NCBI GenBank assembly: GCA_902495525.1
Contig: CABUXL010000019.1
Span: 1-32,951, forward strand
DNA: 32,951 bases
Origin: an uncultured Collinsella sp.
GTDB taxonomy: Bacteria; Actinomycetota; Coriobacteriia; Coriobacteriales; Coriobacteriaceae
Reading direction: 5' to 3'
Shown here: positions 7,184 to 14,764 of the stretch, in pieces
Layout of the letters: every line of letters starts with the position of its first letter
How positions within the stretch are numbered: the first letter of the stretch is position 1
Position numbers and translations under genes: made by a program
Notes under the pieces: model-generated
What the model saw: only the letters and a program-made list of their open reading frames with translations
The model's database searches: none
What the model was told of the DNA's origin: nothing

Positions 7184-8607
7184 GAATCTGCTTGGTACTC
7201 GAGGGTTGCTACCCCTATGTGCACGGCGGCGTATCTACCTGGATGCATGGCTATATCCAGGCCATGCCCGAGCATGAGTTTGTGTTGTGGGTGATCGGCG
7301 CACATGCTGCCGACCGCGGCAAGTTTGTCTACGAGCTGCCCTGCAACGTGGTCGAGGTGCACGAGGTGTTTCTGGACGATGCCCTGCGGCTTTCGGGCGA
7401 GCAGCACGAAGCCAGTTTTAACGACCGCGAGCGCGAGGCGCTACGCCGGCTGGTGTCGCTCTCCAATCCGGACTGGGACATGCTGTTCGATATCTTCCAG
7501 CGCCGTCGTGTGCATCCGCTCTCGTTTTTACAGAGCCGAACGTTTATGGACATCTTCCGCGACGTGTGTCTGACCGAGTACCCCTACACGCCCTTTGCCG
7601 ACGCATTCCACACCATGCGCTCTATGCTGCTGCCAGTGCTCTACCTGCTGGGCAGCGAGGTGCCGGTGGCCGATGTGTACCACGCTATCTCGACCGGCTA
7701 CGGTGGTCTGCTCGCCTGCCTGGGCTCGAGCGTTTCCCATGCGCCGGTACTGCTGACCGAGCACGGCATCTACACCCGCGAGCGTGAGGAAGAGATCATT
7801 CGCGCCGACTGGGTGGTGCCGTCGTTTAAGGACCGCTGGATTCGCTTTTTCTACCTGCTTTCGGAGGAGATCTACCGCCGTGCCTTCCGCGTGACCAGTT
7901 TGTTCCATAACGCCCGCAAGACGCAGATCGATATGGGCTGCGATGCGGACAAATGCCTGGTCATCCCCAACGGCATCCAGTTCGACCGCTTTAAGGACAT
8001 TCCCTTAAAGCCCGATGACGGCTGGGTGGACATTGGCGCGGTGGTGCGCCTGGCGCCCATCAAGGACGTCAAGACCATGATCTATGCCTTCTTTGAGCTG
8101 CACGAGCGCCTGCCCAAGGTGCGCCTGCACATCATGGGCGGCGTGGACGACGAAGAGTACGGCGCCGAGTGCCACGCGCTGGTCGATACCCTGGGCGTGC
8201 GCGACCTGATCTTTACCGGTCGCGTGAACGTGGTCGAGTACATGGAAAAGCTCGATTTTACCATTTTGACGAGCATCTCTGAGGGCCAGCCGCTCAGCGT
8301 GCTGGAGTCGCTTGCAGCGCGCCGTCCCTGCGTGACGACCGAGGTGGGCTGCTGCCGCGAGCTGCTGGAGGGCGCACCGGGCGATGACTTTGGCGTTGCC
8401 GGGTTTGTATGCCCGCCTATGTATCGCAAGGGCCTGGCCGATGCCATGGAGCGCATGTGCACAAGCCGCGCTCGTCGCATTGAAATGGGGGAGCGCGGCC
8501 AGCGTCGCGTTGCCACGTACTTCTTGCACGAGCAGATGCTCGCCAACTATCGCGCGCTGTACGACGAGACGGCGCAAGCGTTTGACCTGCCCAGAGAGGG
8601 GGAGTAG
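7180..8607 (+). CDS. pelF: PelF GT4-family glycosyltransferase
   Basis: A cytosolic 475-residue glycosyltransferase, the polymerase of the Pel system. The N-terminus carries the characteristic PelF/DUF3492 signature (MRICLVLEGCYPYVHGGVS, then WMHGYIQAMPEHEF). The C-terminal half is a GT-B glycosyltransferase-1 domain with the EX7E motif, Glu368 to Glu376 (EGQPLSVLE), and the acceptor-side TTEVGCC segment. It uses nucleotide-activated HexNAc in studied systems; the donor here is unproven. The ATG lies in an ATGA overlap with the DUF2194 gene, and pelG follows 3 bp after the stop, so translation is almost certainly coupled. Confidence 0.93.
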   Translation: MRICLVLEGCYPYVHGGVSTWMHGYIQAMPEHEFVLWVIGAHAADRGKFVYELPCNVVEVHEVFLDDALRLSGEQHEASFNDREREALRRLVSLSNPDWDMLFDIFQRRRVHPLSFLQSRTFMDIFRDVCLTEYPYTPFADAFHTMRSMLLPVLYLLGSEVPVADVYHAISTGYGGLLACLGSSVSHAPVLLTEHGIYTREREEEIIRADWVVPSFKDRWIRFFYLLSEEIYRRAFRVTSLFHNARKTQIDMGCDADKCLVIPNGIQFDRFKDIPLKPDDGWVDIGAVVRLAPIKDVKTMIYAFFELHERLPKVRLHIMGGVDDEEYGAECHALVDTLGVRDLIFTGRVNVVEYMEKLDFTILTSISEGQPLSVLESLAARRPCVTTEVGCCRELLEGAPGDDFGVAGFVCPPMYRKGLADAMERMCTSRARRIEMGERGQRRVATYFLHEQMLANYRALYDETAQAFDLPREGE

Positions 8608-8610
8608 CCG

Positions 8611-10155
8611 GTGGCCGGAATCGGTTTTGAGCTCAAGCGCCTGTTTAGGCGCAAGGGTCTGTTTGCCACGATGCGCGCCTATGGCTACGCTGGCATTGTG
8701 TGCACGGGCCCCATGCTGCTGGGCGTGCTGCTGCAGGTGGGTATCTTGGTGCTGTGCGGTCTGTGGGGTGTGGGCCGTGCCAACCAAGATCTGCTGGTGT
8801 GCATGGTGACCTATACGCTGCTGGCGTCGCTCACGCTCACGAGTTTTTTCTCTATGCCGGTCACGCGCTTTTTGGCCGATATGCTGTTTGCCGAGCGCGA
8901 GGACGAGATTCTGCCTTCGTTTTGGGGCTCCAATGCTGTCATGCTCGTTGCGGGCACGGTGCTCTACGGCGTCTTTTTGCTGTTCTCGGGCGCCACGCTG
9001 CTGCAGGGGCTGCTGTGCCTGTGGCTGTTCAACATTATGATCGTTAACTGGAACGGCATGAGTTACCTCACGGCCATCAAGGATTACCGCGGCATCCTGT
9101 GCAGCTTTGCGGCCGCCATTGGCGTGGCGTGCCTGTGCGCCCTGGCCGCGCTGGCGCTGGGGCTGCCGCCGGTCGAGGGCCTGTTGGCGTCAATTGCTCT
9201 GGGCTACGGCGTCATGCTCGCCTGGGACGTGGTACTGCTGTACCGGTATTTTCCTCAGAGCGACCGCAGCCCCTGGCCCTTTTTGCAGTGGCTCGATCAG
9301 TTTATGCCGCTGGCGCTCACGGGCCTGTTAACCAACCTGGGGCTCTTTGCGCACCTGGTAATTATTTGGTCTGGTCCCATTGGCGTGCAGGTCAAGGGCT
9401 TCTTTTATGGTGCGCCCTACTACGATGTGCCGGCGCTCATCGCGTTTTTGACGATCCTGGTCACGACCGTCAACTTCGTGGTTTCGGTCGAGGTCAACTT
9501 CTATCCGCGCTACCGCGACTACTACAGCCTGTTCAACGACGGCGGTGTGGTGGGCGACATTGTGGTGGCCGAGGAGGAGATGCTCTCCACGCTCAACAGT
9601 GAACTGCGCTTTTGCGCGCTCAAACAGTTGTTTGTGACCGCGGCGGTCATCTCGCTCGAGACCACGGTGCTGTCGGCCTTACCGTTGGGCTTTAACAACC
9701 TTATGCACGGGTATTTTCGCACGCTGTGCGTGGGCTATGGCCTGTATGCCGTGGGCAATACGGTGATGCTTATCTTGCTGTACTTTACCGACTACAAGGG
9801 AGCCGTGCTGGCCTCGGGGCTGTTTGCGGGCGTTGCCGGGCTGGCGACCGCCGTGTCGTTGCTTTTGCCGCAGCAGTTTTACGGCTTTGGCTTTTTGTTG
9901 GGTGCGGCGGTGTTTTTTATCGTGGCGCTGCTGCGGCTCGATACCTATACCGCCAACTTGCCGTATCGTATCCTGAGCCAGCAGCCCATTGTGGCGACCG
10001 ACAAGACGGGCTGGTTTACCGAACTTGGCCGGGTGCTCGACCGTGTTGAGCAATGCTACGAGGACAAGCGCGCGGGCGGTGAGCCGCGCAGTGCGTTTGA
10101 ACGTATGGTGGTTCGCCTGTACCAAAAACATTGGGGAGGTTCTGATGATCGATAA
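8611..10155 (+). CDS. pelG: PelG polysaccharide transporter (MVF/MATE-like)
   Basis: A 514-residue polytopic membrane protein with about 12 hydrophobic segments. The opening MAGIGFELKRLF, with the KGLFATMRAYGYAG that follows, is typical of PelG. It is expected to carry the growing polymer across the membrane in complex with PelD, PelE and PelF. The start is GTG at 8611, 3 bp after the pelF stop, with GAGAGGGGGAG just upstream. The 3' end overlaps the CotH gene by 11 bp. The C-terminal 50 residues are soluble and charged. Confidence 0.92.
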   Translation: MAGIGFELKRLFRRKGLFATMRAYGYAGIVCTGPMLLGVLLQVGILVLCGLWGVGRANQDLLVCMVTYTLLASLTLTSFFSMPVTRFLADMLFAEREDEILPSFWGSNAVMLVAGTVLYGVFLLFSGATLLQGLLCLWLFNIMIVNWNGMSYLTAIKDYRGILCSFAAAIGVACLCALAALALGLPPVEGLLASIALGYGVMLAWDVVLLYRYFPQSDRSPWPFLQWLDQFMPLALTGLLTNLGLFAHLVIIWSGPIGVQVKGFFYGAPYYDVPALIAFLTILVTTVNFVVSVEVNFYPRYRDYYSLFNDGGVVGDIVVAEEEMLSTLNSELRFCALKQLFVTAAVISLETTVLSALPLGFNNLMHGYFRTLCVGYGLYAVGNTVMLILLYFTDYKGAVLASGLFAGVAGLATAVSLLLPQQFYGFGFLLGAAVFFIVALLRLDTYTANLPYRILSQQPIVATDKTGWFTELGRVLDRVEQCYEDKRAGGEPRSAFERMVVRLYQKHWGGSDDR

Positions 10156-11914
10156 GTTGATGTCTCGCCGCTGCCTGATCGAGGCGGCTGCCGGCGCGCT
10201 GTTGCTTACGGGCTGTTCGTCTCAGGACGAATCCTCGACTAAAAAGGTAAAAATGCAGGACAAGATTAAAAAGGCCGAGTCCTCGGACGGTACCAAGCAC
10301 CTACGCGATAAAGACGAGCTGTACGAGGTCTACGATGACTCGGGTATTGTGACCATGTACTTGACGGTCTCACGCGGCAACAGCTCTGAGAACACCGACC
10401 ACAGCTGGGCTGAGATCAACACGTACTCGGTGTATGACTATGCCGATATGGGCGTGACGCGCTATCAGGTTATGGGCCTGCTGCAGCCGGGCGACGAAGA
10501 CGGCCCGGTGGCCGGCGAGGTTGGCTATGGCGAGGAAGCGCCCAATGCCACCGTGCAGGTGCGCGGTCAGACATCGAGCAACAACTCGCAAAAGAATTAC
10601 AAGGTGGAGCTCAAAAAGGGCAAGGGTACCTGGCGCCAACAGCGCGCGATTGCGCTCAACAAGCACATGGGCGAGGGTATGCGTTTTCGCAACAAGATGG
10701 CCTACGACCTTATCCGTGGGATTCCCCAGATGATGGGCCTGCGCACGCAGTTTGTGCATCTGTGGGTGTGCGACCAGACCGAAAAGTCCAACGACACCTT
10801 TGAGGACTACGGCCTGTTTACGCAGGTGGAGCAGCTCAACAAAACGGCGCTTAAGGCGCACGGCTTGGATAAGAGCGGGCATCTGTACAAGGTGAACAGC
10901 TTCGATTTCCATCGCTACAAGGACACCATTAAGCTTGCCGATGATCCCGGCTACAACCAGGCAAACTTTGAGGGCATGCTCGAGATTAAGGGCGATTCGG
11001 ACCACACCAAGCTCATCGAGATGCTCGATGCGCTCAACGACGAATCGCAAAAGATCGACGACGTGCTCGGCACCTACTTTGATACCGAAAATCTGGTCTA
11101 TTGGCTGGCGTTTCAGATCCTGACGGGCAACTGCGATACGCAGAACCGTAACTGCTATCTGTACAGCCCACTCAATTCAAATACCTGGTACTTTTTAGAT
11201 TGGGATAACGACGGCATGCTGCGTAAGCTGGAGCTTTCTCTTACCGGGTTTTCGGACTACGCGAGCTGGGAGCGCGGCGCAAGCAACTACTGGGGCAACG
11301 TACTGTTCAATCGTGCGCTGCGCAGCAAATCGTTCCGCAGCGATCTCGACCGCGCCGTCAAGGACCTGCGCTCGTATATGACCGAGGCACGCCTGAGCAA
11401 GATGATCAAGCACTACCGCGAGGTTACTGAATCCCTGGTCTTTGCTTCGCCCGATATCGACCATCTGCCTGTCACCAAGGACCAATACGAGCAGATCGCC
11501 GCGGCGATTCCCTCCGAGATCGAGGAGAACTACAAGAGCTTTCGCGAGAGTTTTAAAAAGCCCATGCCGTTCTACATCGGCGTGCCGCAGATCGATAACG
11601 GTAAGCTGCGTATTAACTGGGATGCGTCCTACGACTTTGAGGCGCGCGACATTCGCTACACCGTGGAGCTTGCGTGCGACTATGCCATCAAGGACGTGCT
11701 ATTTAAGGCCGAGGACGTGCTGCTGCCTGAGGTTACCTGCGATGCGCCCGATGCCGGCCAGTATTTTGTGCGCGTGCGTGCCACCAACTCCGACGGCTAT
11801 ACGCAAGATGCGTTTGACTACTATGTGACCGACGACGGTAAGCACTACGGCATGAAGTGTTTTTACGTGCAAGACGGCGGTAAGGTCGTGGAGGACACGT
11901 ATGAGGAGGGCTAG
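10145..11914 (+). CDS. CotH-kinase-family lipoprotein
   Basis: A 589-residue exported protein. The start is ATG 10145, preceded by GGGGAGG; the longer frame from 9989 lies wholly inside pelG. A lipobox LLTGC places the lipid-modified Cys at residue 24. The central part is a CotH domain: RGQTSSNNSQKNYKVELKK, NKMAYDLIRGIPQM, and the putative metal/catalytic segment YFLDWDNDG with Asp352 and Asp354. CotH of Bacillus spores is an atypical protein kinase; many bacterial relatives are uncharacterised surface proteins. The last 110 residues resemble a beta-sandwich (fibronectin-like) module. Being cotranscribed with pelG, it may modify the matrix or an envelope protein; its substrate is unknown. Confidence 0.87.
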   Translation: MIDKLMSRRCLIEAAAGALLLTGCSSQDESSTKKVKMQDKIKKAESSDGTKHLRDKDELYEVYDDSGIVTMYLTVSRGNSSENTDHSWAEINTYSVYDYADMGVTRYQVMGLLQPGDEDGPVAGEVGYGEEAPNATVQVRGQTSSNNSQKNYKVELKKGKGTWRQQRAIALNKHMGEGMRFRNKMAYDLIRGIPQMMGLRTQFVHLWVCDQTEKSNDTFEDYGLFTQVEQLNKTALKAHGLDKSGHLYKVNSFDFHRYKDTIKLADDPGYNQANFEGMLEIKGDSDHTKLIEMLDALNDESQKIDDVLGTYFDTENLVYWLAFQILTGNCDTQNRNCYLYSPLNSNTWYFLDWDNDGMLRKLELSLTGFSDYASWERGASNYWGNVLFNRALRSKSFRSDLDRAVKDLRSYMTEARLSKMIKHYREVTESLVFASPDIDHLPVTKDQYEQIAAAIPSEIEENYKSFRESFKKPMPFYIGVPQIDNGKLRINWDASYDFEARDIRYTVELACDYAIKDVLFKAEDVLLPEVTCDAPDAGQYFVRVRATNSDGYTQDAFDYYVTDDGKHYGMKCFYVQDGGKVVEDTYEEG

Positions 11915-12692
11915 CGCGTTGCTTGAGCGCTTGACGGCACCTCCCGCGCGTACCACGCAGGAGCGTTACCGCCACGAGCTCAAATATCTCATTAACGAGG
12001 GCGAGCACGCTGCGCTTGCCTGTCGCATGGCGCCGGTGTTTAAGCTGGACAAACATGCGCAGGCGGGCGGTTACACCATTCGCAGCCTGTACTTTGACGA
12101 CTACTGCAACTCGGCCTACGAGGAAAAAGATGCCGGCATTCTCATGCGCAAAAAGTATCGTGTGCGCATCTATAACGGCGGCGACAAGGTGATTAAGCTC
12201 GAGCGCAAAAAGAAGTACGGCAGCTGGATCTATAAGGAGGACGCGCCACTTACGCGCGGCGAGTTTGAGCAGATTCTGGCTGGCGACTACGACTTTTTGC
12301 TGAGGAGCCCCTATCCGCTCTGTCGCGAGTTCTACATTGAGTGCATCTGCAATGTGATGCGCCCGAGGACCATCGTGGACTATGAGCGCGAGCCGTGGGT
12401 GATGGACGAGGGCACCGTGCGCATTACGTTTGACATGAACGTGCGTGCCGCGGTGGGAAGCTTCGATATCTTTGACGCGACGCTACCCGCGCTGCCGGTC
12501 CTGGAACCCGGCAAGCTGGTGATGGAGGTCAAGTTTACGGAGTTTTGCCCGCAGCTCGTGCGCGATATGGTGCCGCCGGGCGCAGCCGAGCTTACTGCGG
12601 TCTCCAAGTACTGCCTGTGTTACGACAAGACCGCCTACCTGCGCGGATTTAATTACTGGGAATCGGATTTTGAGAACCGAGGGGATATTTAG
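11901..12692 (+). CDS. VTC-domain polyphosphate polymerase-fold protein
   Basis: A 263-residue cytosolic protein of the VTC/triphosphate-tunnel family. Basic residues expected to line the tunnel are visible in order: RYRHELKY (Lys28), RSLYFDDY, KYRVRIYN, KLERKKK, RITFD, MEVKF and SKYCLCYD. Fungal VTC4 makes polyphosphate from ATP; bacterial homologues often travel with DUF4956 and CotH genes, and their activity is little tested. The ATG at 11901 has GGAGG six bases upstream and overlaps the CotH gene by 14 bp; TTG at 11919 with AGGAGGG is an alternative start. There are no membrane segments, so it probably works with the membrane protein encoded next. Confidence 0.87.
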   Translation: MRRASALLERLTAPPARTTQERYRHELKYLINEGEHAALACRMAPVFKLDKHAQAGGYTIRSLYFDDYCNSAYEEKDAGILMRKKYRVRIYNGGDKVIKLERKKKYGSWIYKEDAPLTRGEFEQILAGDYDFLLRSPYPLCREFYIECICNVMRPRTIVDYEREPWVMDEGTVRITFDMNVRAAVGSFDIFDATLPALPVLEPGKLVMEVKFTEFCPQLVRDMVPPGAAELTAVSKYCLCYDKTAYLRGFNYWESDFENRGDI

Positions 12693-12695
12693 ACC

Positions 12696-13361
12696 ATGAG
12701 CACCAGGGACTTTTTTAAGAACTCCGTCTTGGAGGCGTTTGGCCAGGTCGACCCTGCCAAGATCGGTCTGTCGCTGCTCGTGGCGCTCGCCATGGGCATC
12801 CTGATCTATTACGTGTACAAGCGCTTTTTTACCGGCGTGGTGTATTCGCGCAGCTTTGCCGTTACGCTTGTAGGCATGTGCGTGCTTACCTGTATGGTCA
12901 CGCTCGCGATCTCGACCAACGTGGTCATCTCGCTCGGTATGGTCGGTGCTCTGTCCATCGTCCGCTACCGTACGGCGGTCAAGGACCCGCTCGACCTGCT
13001 GTATCTGTTTTGGTCCATTACCACGGGCATTACGGCCGGCGCCGGCATGTATGCGCTCGTGGCGCTCACGGCGGTGGTAATCGTGGTGATGATCGCCGGC
13101 TTTGCGAGCCACCAGGACAAGGCGCGCGTGTACATGATGGTCATCCACTACACGGGTCAGACCACCGGCGACGATATCGTGCGCGCGTTTGGGCGTACCA
13201 AGTTCACCGTCAAGTCCAAGACCATGCGCGGCGACAAGGTCGAGATGGCCGTCGAGGTGTTCTCGGACGGCGTTGACATGCCCTATGCGGACGCCATCCG
13301 TGCGCTTGACGGCGTTGAAGACCTGACGTTGATCCAATACAACGGCGAATATCACGGCTAA
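12696..13361 (+). CDS. DUF4956 membrane protein
   Basis: A 221-residue protein with about four membrane segments (about 23-43, 54-74, 80-92 and 108-135) and a soluble C-terminal domain of about 85 residues with a ferredoxin-like alternation. The highly conserved GALSIVRYRTAVKDP loop identifies DUF4956. It starts 3 bp after the VTC gene, with GAGGGG upstream, and ends the operon. Members nearly always neighbour VTC polyphosphate polymerase genes; a transport or anchoring role for that partner is an inference. Confidence 0.88.
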   Translation: MSTRDFFKNSVLEAFGQVDPAKIGLSLLVALAMGILIYYVYKRFFTGVVYSRSFAVTLVGMCVLTCMVTLAISTNVVISLGMVGALSIVRYRTAVKDPLDLLYLFWSITTGITAGAGMYALVALTAVVIVVMIAGFASHQDKARVYMMVIHYTGQTTGDDIVRAFGRTKFTVKSKTMRGDKVEMAVEVFSDGVDMPYADAIRALDGVEDLTLIQYNGEYHG

Positions 13362-13367
13362 CTATGT

Positions 13368-13391
13368 TCCGGCGTTTTAACAAACGCCGGA
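13368..13391 (+). terminator. Possible terminator of the pel operon
   Basis: A perfect 10-bp stem (13368-13377 with 13382-13391, tccggcgttt) closed by the tetraloop taac begins 6 bp after the DUF4956 stop. No T-run follows, so it is not a canonical intrinsic terminator. It may act with Rho or simply protect the 3' end. Confidence 0.5.
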
Positions 13392-13417
13392 CCGCTCGAC
13401 GCTGCGCGGGCATCTGC

Positions 13418-13506
13418 GCGGGCGATCTGCCGCTCAAGCCATCGCTCGCGTACATAAAGTACGCTTCGCTCCTCTTTCGTGGCACCTCGCCACGGCAGCT
13501 GCCCGC
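13418..13506. repeat. Dispersed intergenic element, copy 1
   Basis: The core 13428-13478 is nearly identical to 21110-21159. It contains the dyad gcgtac (13448-13453) / gtacgc (13459-13464). The core is bracketed by locus-specific complementary arms (13418-13432 against 13493-13506), so the conserved part would be presented in the loop of a stem. It lies between the pel operon and the LacI gene. No protein product is credible. Confidence 0.8.
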
Positions 13507-13562
13507 TCGCTGACGTTTGCTCGACCTGGGTGATATTGATTTATCCGAAGCGCCGTCACGGG

Positions 13563-13584
13563 TATCATGGTGAAAGCGATTTCA
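13563..13584 (+). promoter_or_regulatory. Promoter -10 and operator of the LacI-family gene
   Basis: TATCAT at 13563-13568 is a good -10. TGAAAGCGATTTCA at 13571-13584 is a fully symmetrical LacI-family operator, TGAAANCGNTTTCA, centred near the predicted transcription start. The -35 is poor. The position predicts autorepression. It also rules against translation beginning at the ATG at 13567, which lies inside the promoter. Confidence 0.7.
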
Positions 13585-13599
13585 ACGACGGGGGTGCTC

Positions 13600-14580
13600 G
13601 TGGTAAAGATGAAAGATGTGGCCGAGCTGGCCGGCGTTTCGAGCGCCGCCGTCTCGCGCTACCTCAACGGTGGGTATATCTCGGCGGATAAGGCCGAGCG
13701 CATTAAGCAGGCAATCGAGCTGACCGGATACGTGCGATCCAGCCAGGCTCGTGCGCTGCGCACCGGTTCCACCAAGCTCATCGGCGTCATCGTACCTAAG
13801 ATCAACTCGGAATCCGTGAGCCGCATTACCGCCGGCATTGGTCAGGTGCTCGGTCGCCGTGGCTACCAGATGCTGCTTGCCAACACCGACAACGCGGCCG
13901 ATCGTGAGCTCGAATACCTCGATTTATTCCAAAACCACCCGGTTGACGGCATTGTTCTGGTGGCAACTATGATCACCGACGAGCACCGTCGCGCGATTGA
14001 GTCGTGCCGTGTGCCCATTGTGTTGATCGGCCAACATGTCGAGGGCGCGGCGTGTGTCTATCACGACGATTACGAGGCTGCCTTTGAGCTGGGCCGTGCG
14101 CTTGCGGGTCGCGTGGACGGCAAGATCGCCTACATTGGAGTTTCCGAAGAGGACCGCGCGGCCGGTTATGACCGCCGTCGCGGTTTTGAGGCCGGCCTGC
14201 GCGCTGCGGGCAACCCGCTCGATTCCGCCTTGATTCGCCTGGGCTCGTTTACGCTCGACTCGGGCTATCGCGCTGCGCGCGAACTGCTCTCCGTCGATCC
14301 CGATGTTTCGTTTATCGCGTGCGCGACCGACACTATGGCGGCCGGCGCCCTGCGCGCTTTTGACGAGCTGCGCGGCGTGGGCGAGGGCGTGCGTCGCGTG
14401 AGCGGTTTTGGCGACAACGCGTTTTTGCGCGCGCTGACGGGCGGCATTCCCACCGTGCATTACGGCTACCTGACCAGCGGCGTCGAGGCGACCAATATGT
14501 TGCTCAACGCGCTCGATGGCGAGGAGGGGGAGAGCGGCCTGCGGACGCTCAAACTTGGACATCAGCTCATGAATGTCTAG
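13600..14580 (+). CDS. LacI-family transcriptional repressor of the sucrose genes
   Basis: A 326-residue repressor. The N-terminal helix-turn-helix and hinge are clear (MKDVAELAGVSSAAVSRYLN, then the hinge QARALRTGSTKLIGVIVP). A periplasmic-binding-protein-like sensor domain follows (about 60-320). GTG 13600 is chosen because GGGGG lies 5 nt upstream and the first codons then give MVKMKDVAE; ATG 13609 is possible. Its own promoter and two sites in front of the PTS gene carry related palindromes, so it most likely represses itself and the sucrose genes. The inducer (sucrose, sucrose-6-phosphate or fructose) cannot be read from sequence. Confidence 0.9.
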   Translation: MVKMKDVAELAGVSSAAVSRYLNGGYISADKAERIKQAIELTGYVRSSQARALRTGSTKLIGVIVPKINSESVSRITAGIGQVLGRRGYQMLLANTDNAADRELEYLDLFQNHPVDGIVLVATMITDEHRRAIESCRVPIVLIGQHVEGAACVYHDDYEAAFELGRALAGRVDGKIAYIGVSEEDRAAGYDRRRGFEAGLRAAGNPLDSALIRLGSFTLDSGYRAARELLSVDPDVSFIACATDTMAAGALRAFDELRGVGEGVRRVSGFGDNAFLRALTGGIPTVHYGYLTSGVEATNMLLNALDGEEGESGLRTLKLGHQLMNV

Positions 14581-14668
14581 TCCTTGGACGCGTCTGCCTG
14601 CCTTTGAGTCCCCAGTTTTTGTCTCAAAACTACCATTCGCCGGCTTTTTCCTACCGTTCACCCTACTG

Positions 14669-14682
14669 TGAAAACGATTACA
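14669..14682. promoter_or_regulatory. LacI-type operator O1
   Basis: TGAAAACGATTACA, a near-palindrome of the LacI/CcpA-like class, 96 bp before the PTS start codon. An identical copy lies 26 bp downstream (centre to centre). It differs from the autoregulatory site at 13571 by two bases. Confidence 0.8.
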
Positions 14683-14694
14683 GACATATGAAAC

Positions 14695-14708
14695 TGAAAA
14701 CGATTACA
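14695..14708. promoter_or_regulatory. LacI-type operator O2
   Basis: An exact second copy of TGAAAACGATTACA, 26 bp from O1, between 14581 and the PTS gene. Two identical half-palindromic sites at this spacing suggest cooperative or looped binding by the adjacent repressor. A convincing -35/-10 pair could not be assigned around them. Confidence 0.8.
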
Positions 14709-14764
14709 GTGTATGTGTCAAAGATGGCCGGGTGCACATGCGCCCGTTGGAGGAAAGGGAAGTT

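Noticed and set aside
9989..10144. N-terminal extension of the CotH protein
   Set aside because: The extension lies inside pelG in another frame and would bury the lipoprotein signal peptide that begins at 10145.
13567..13599. ATG 13567 as start of the LacI-family protein
   Set aside because: It overlaps the -10 box and operator and has no ribosome site; GTG 13600 is better placed.
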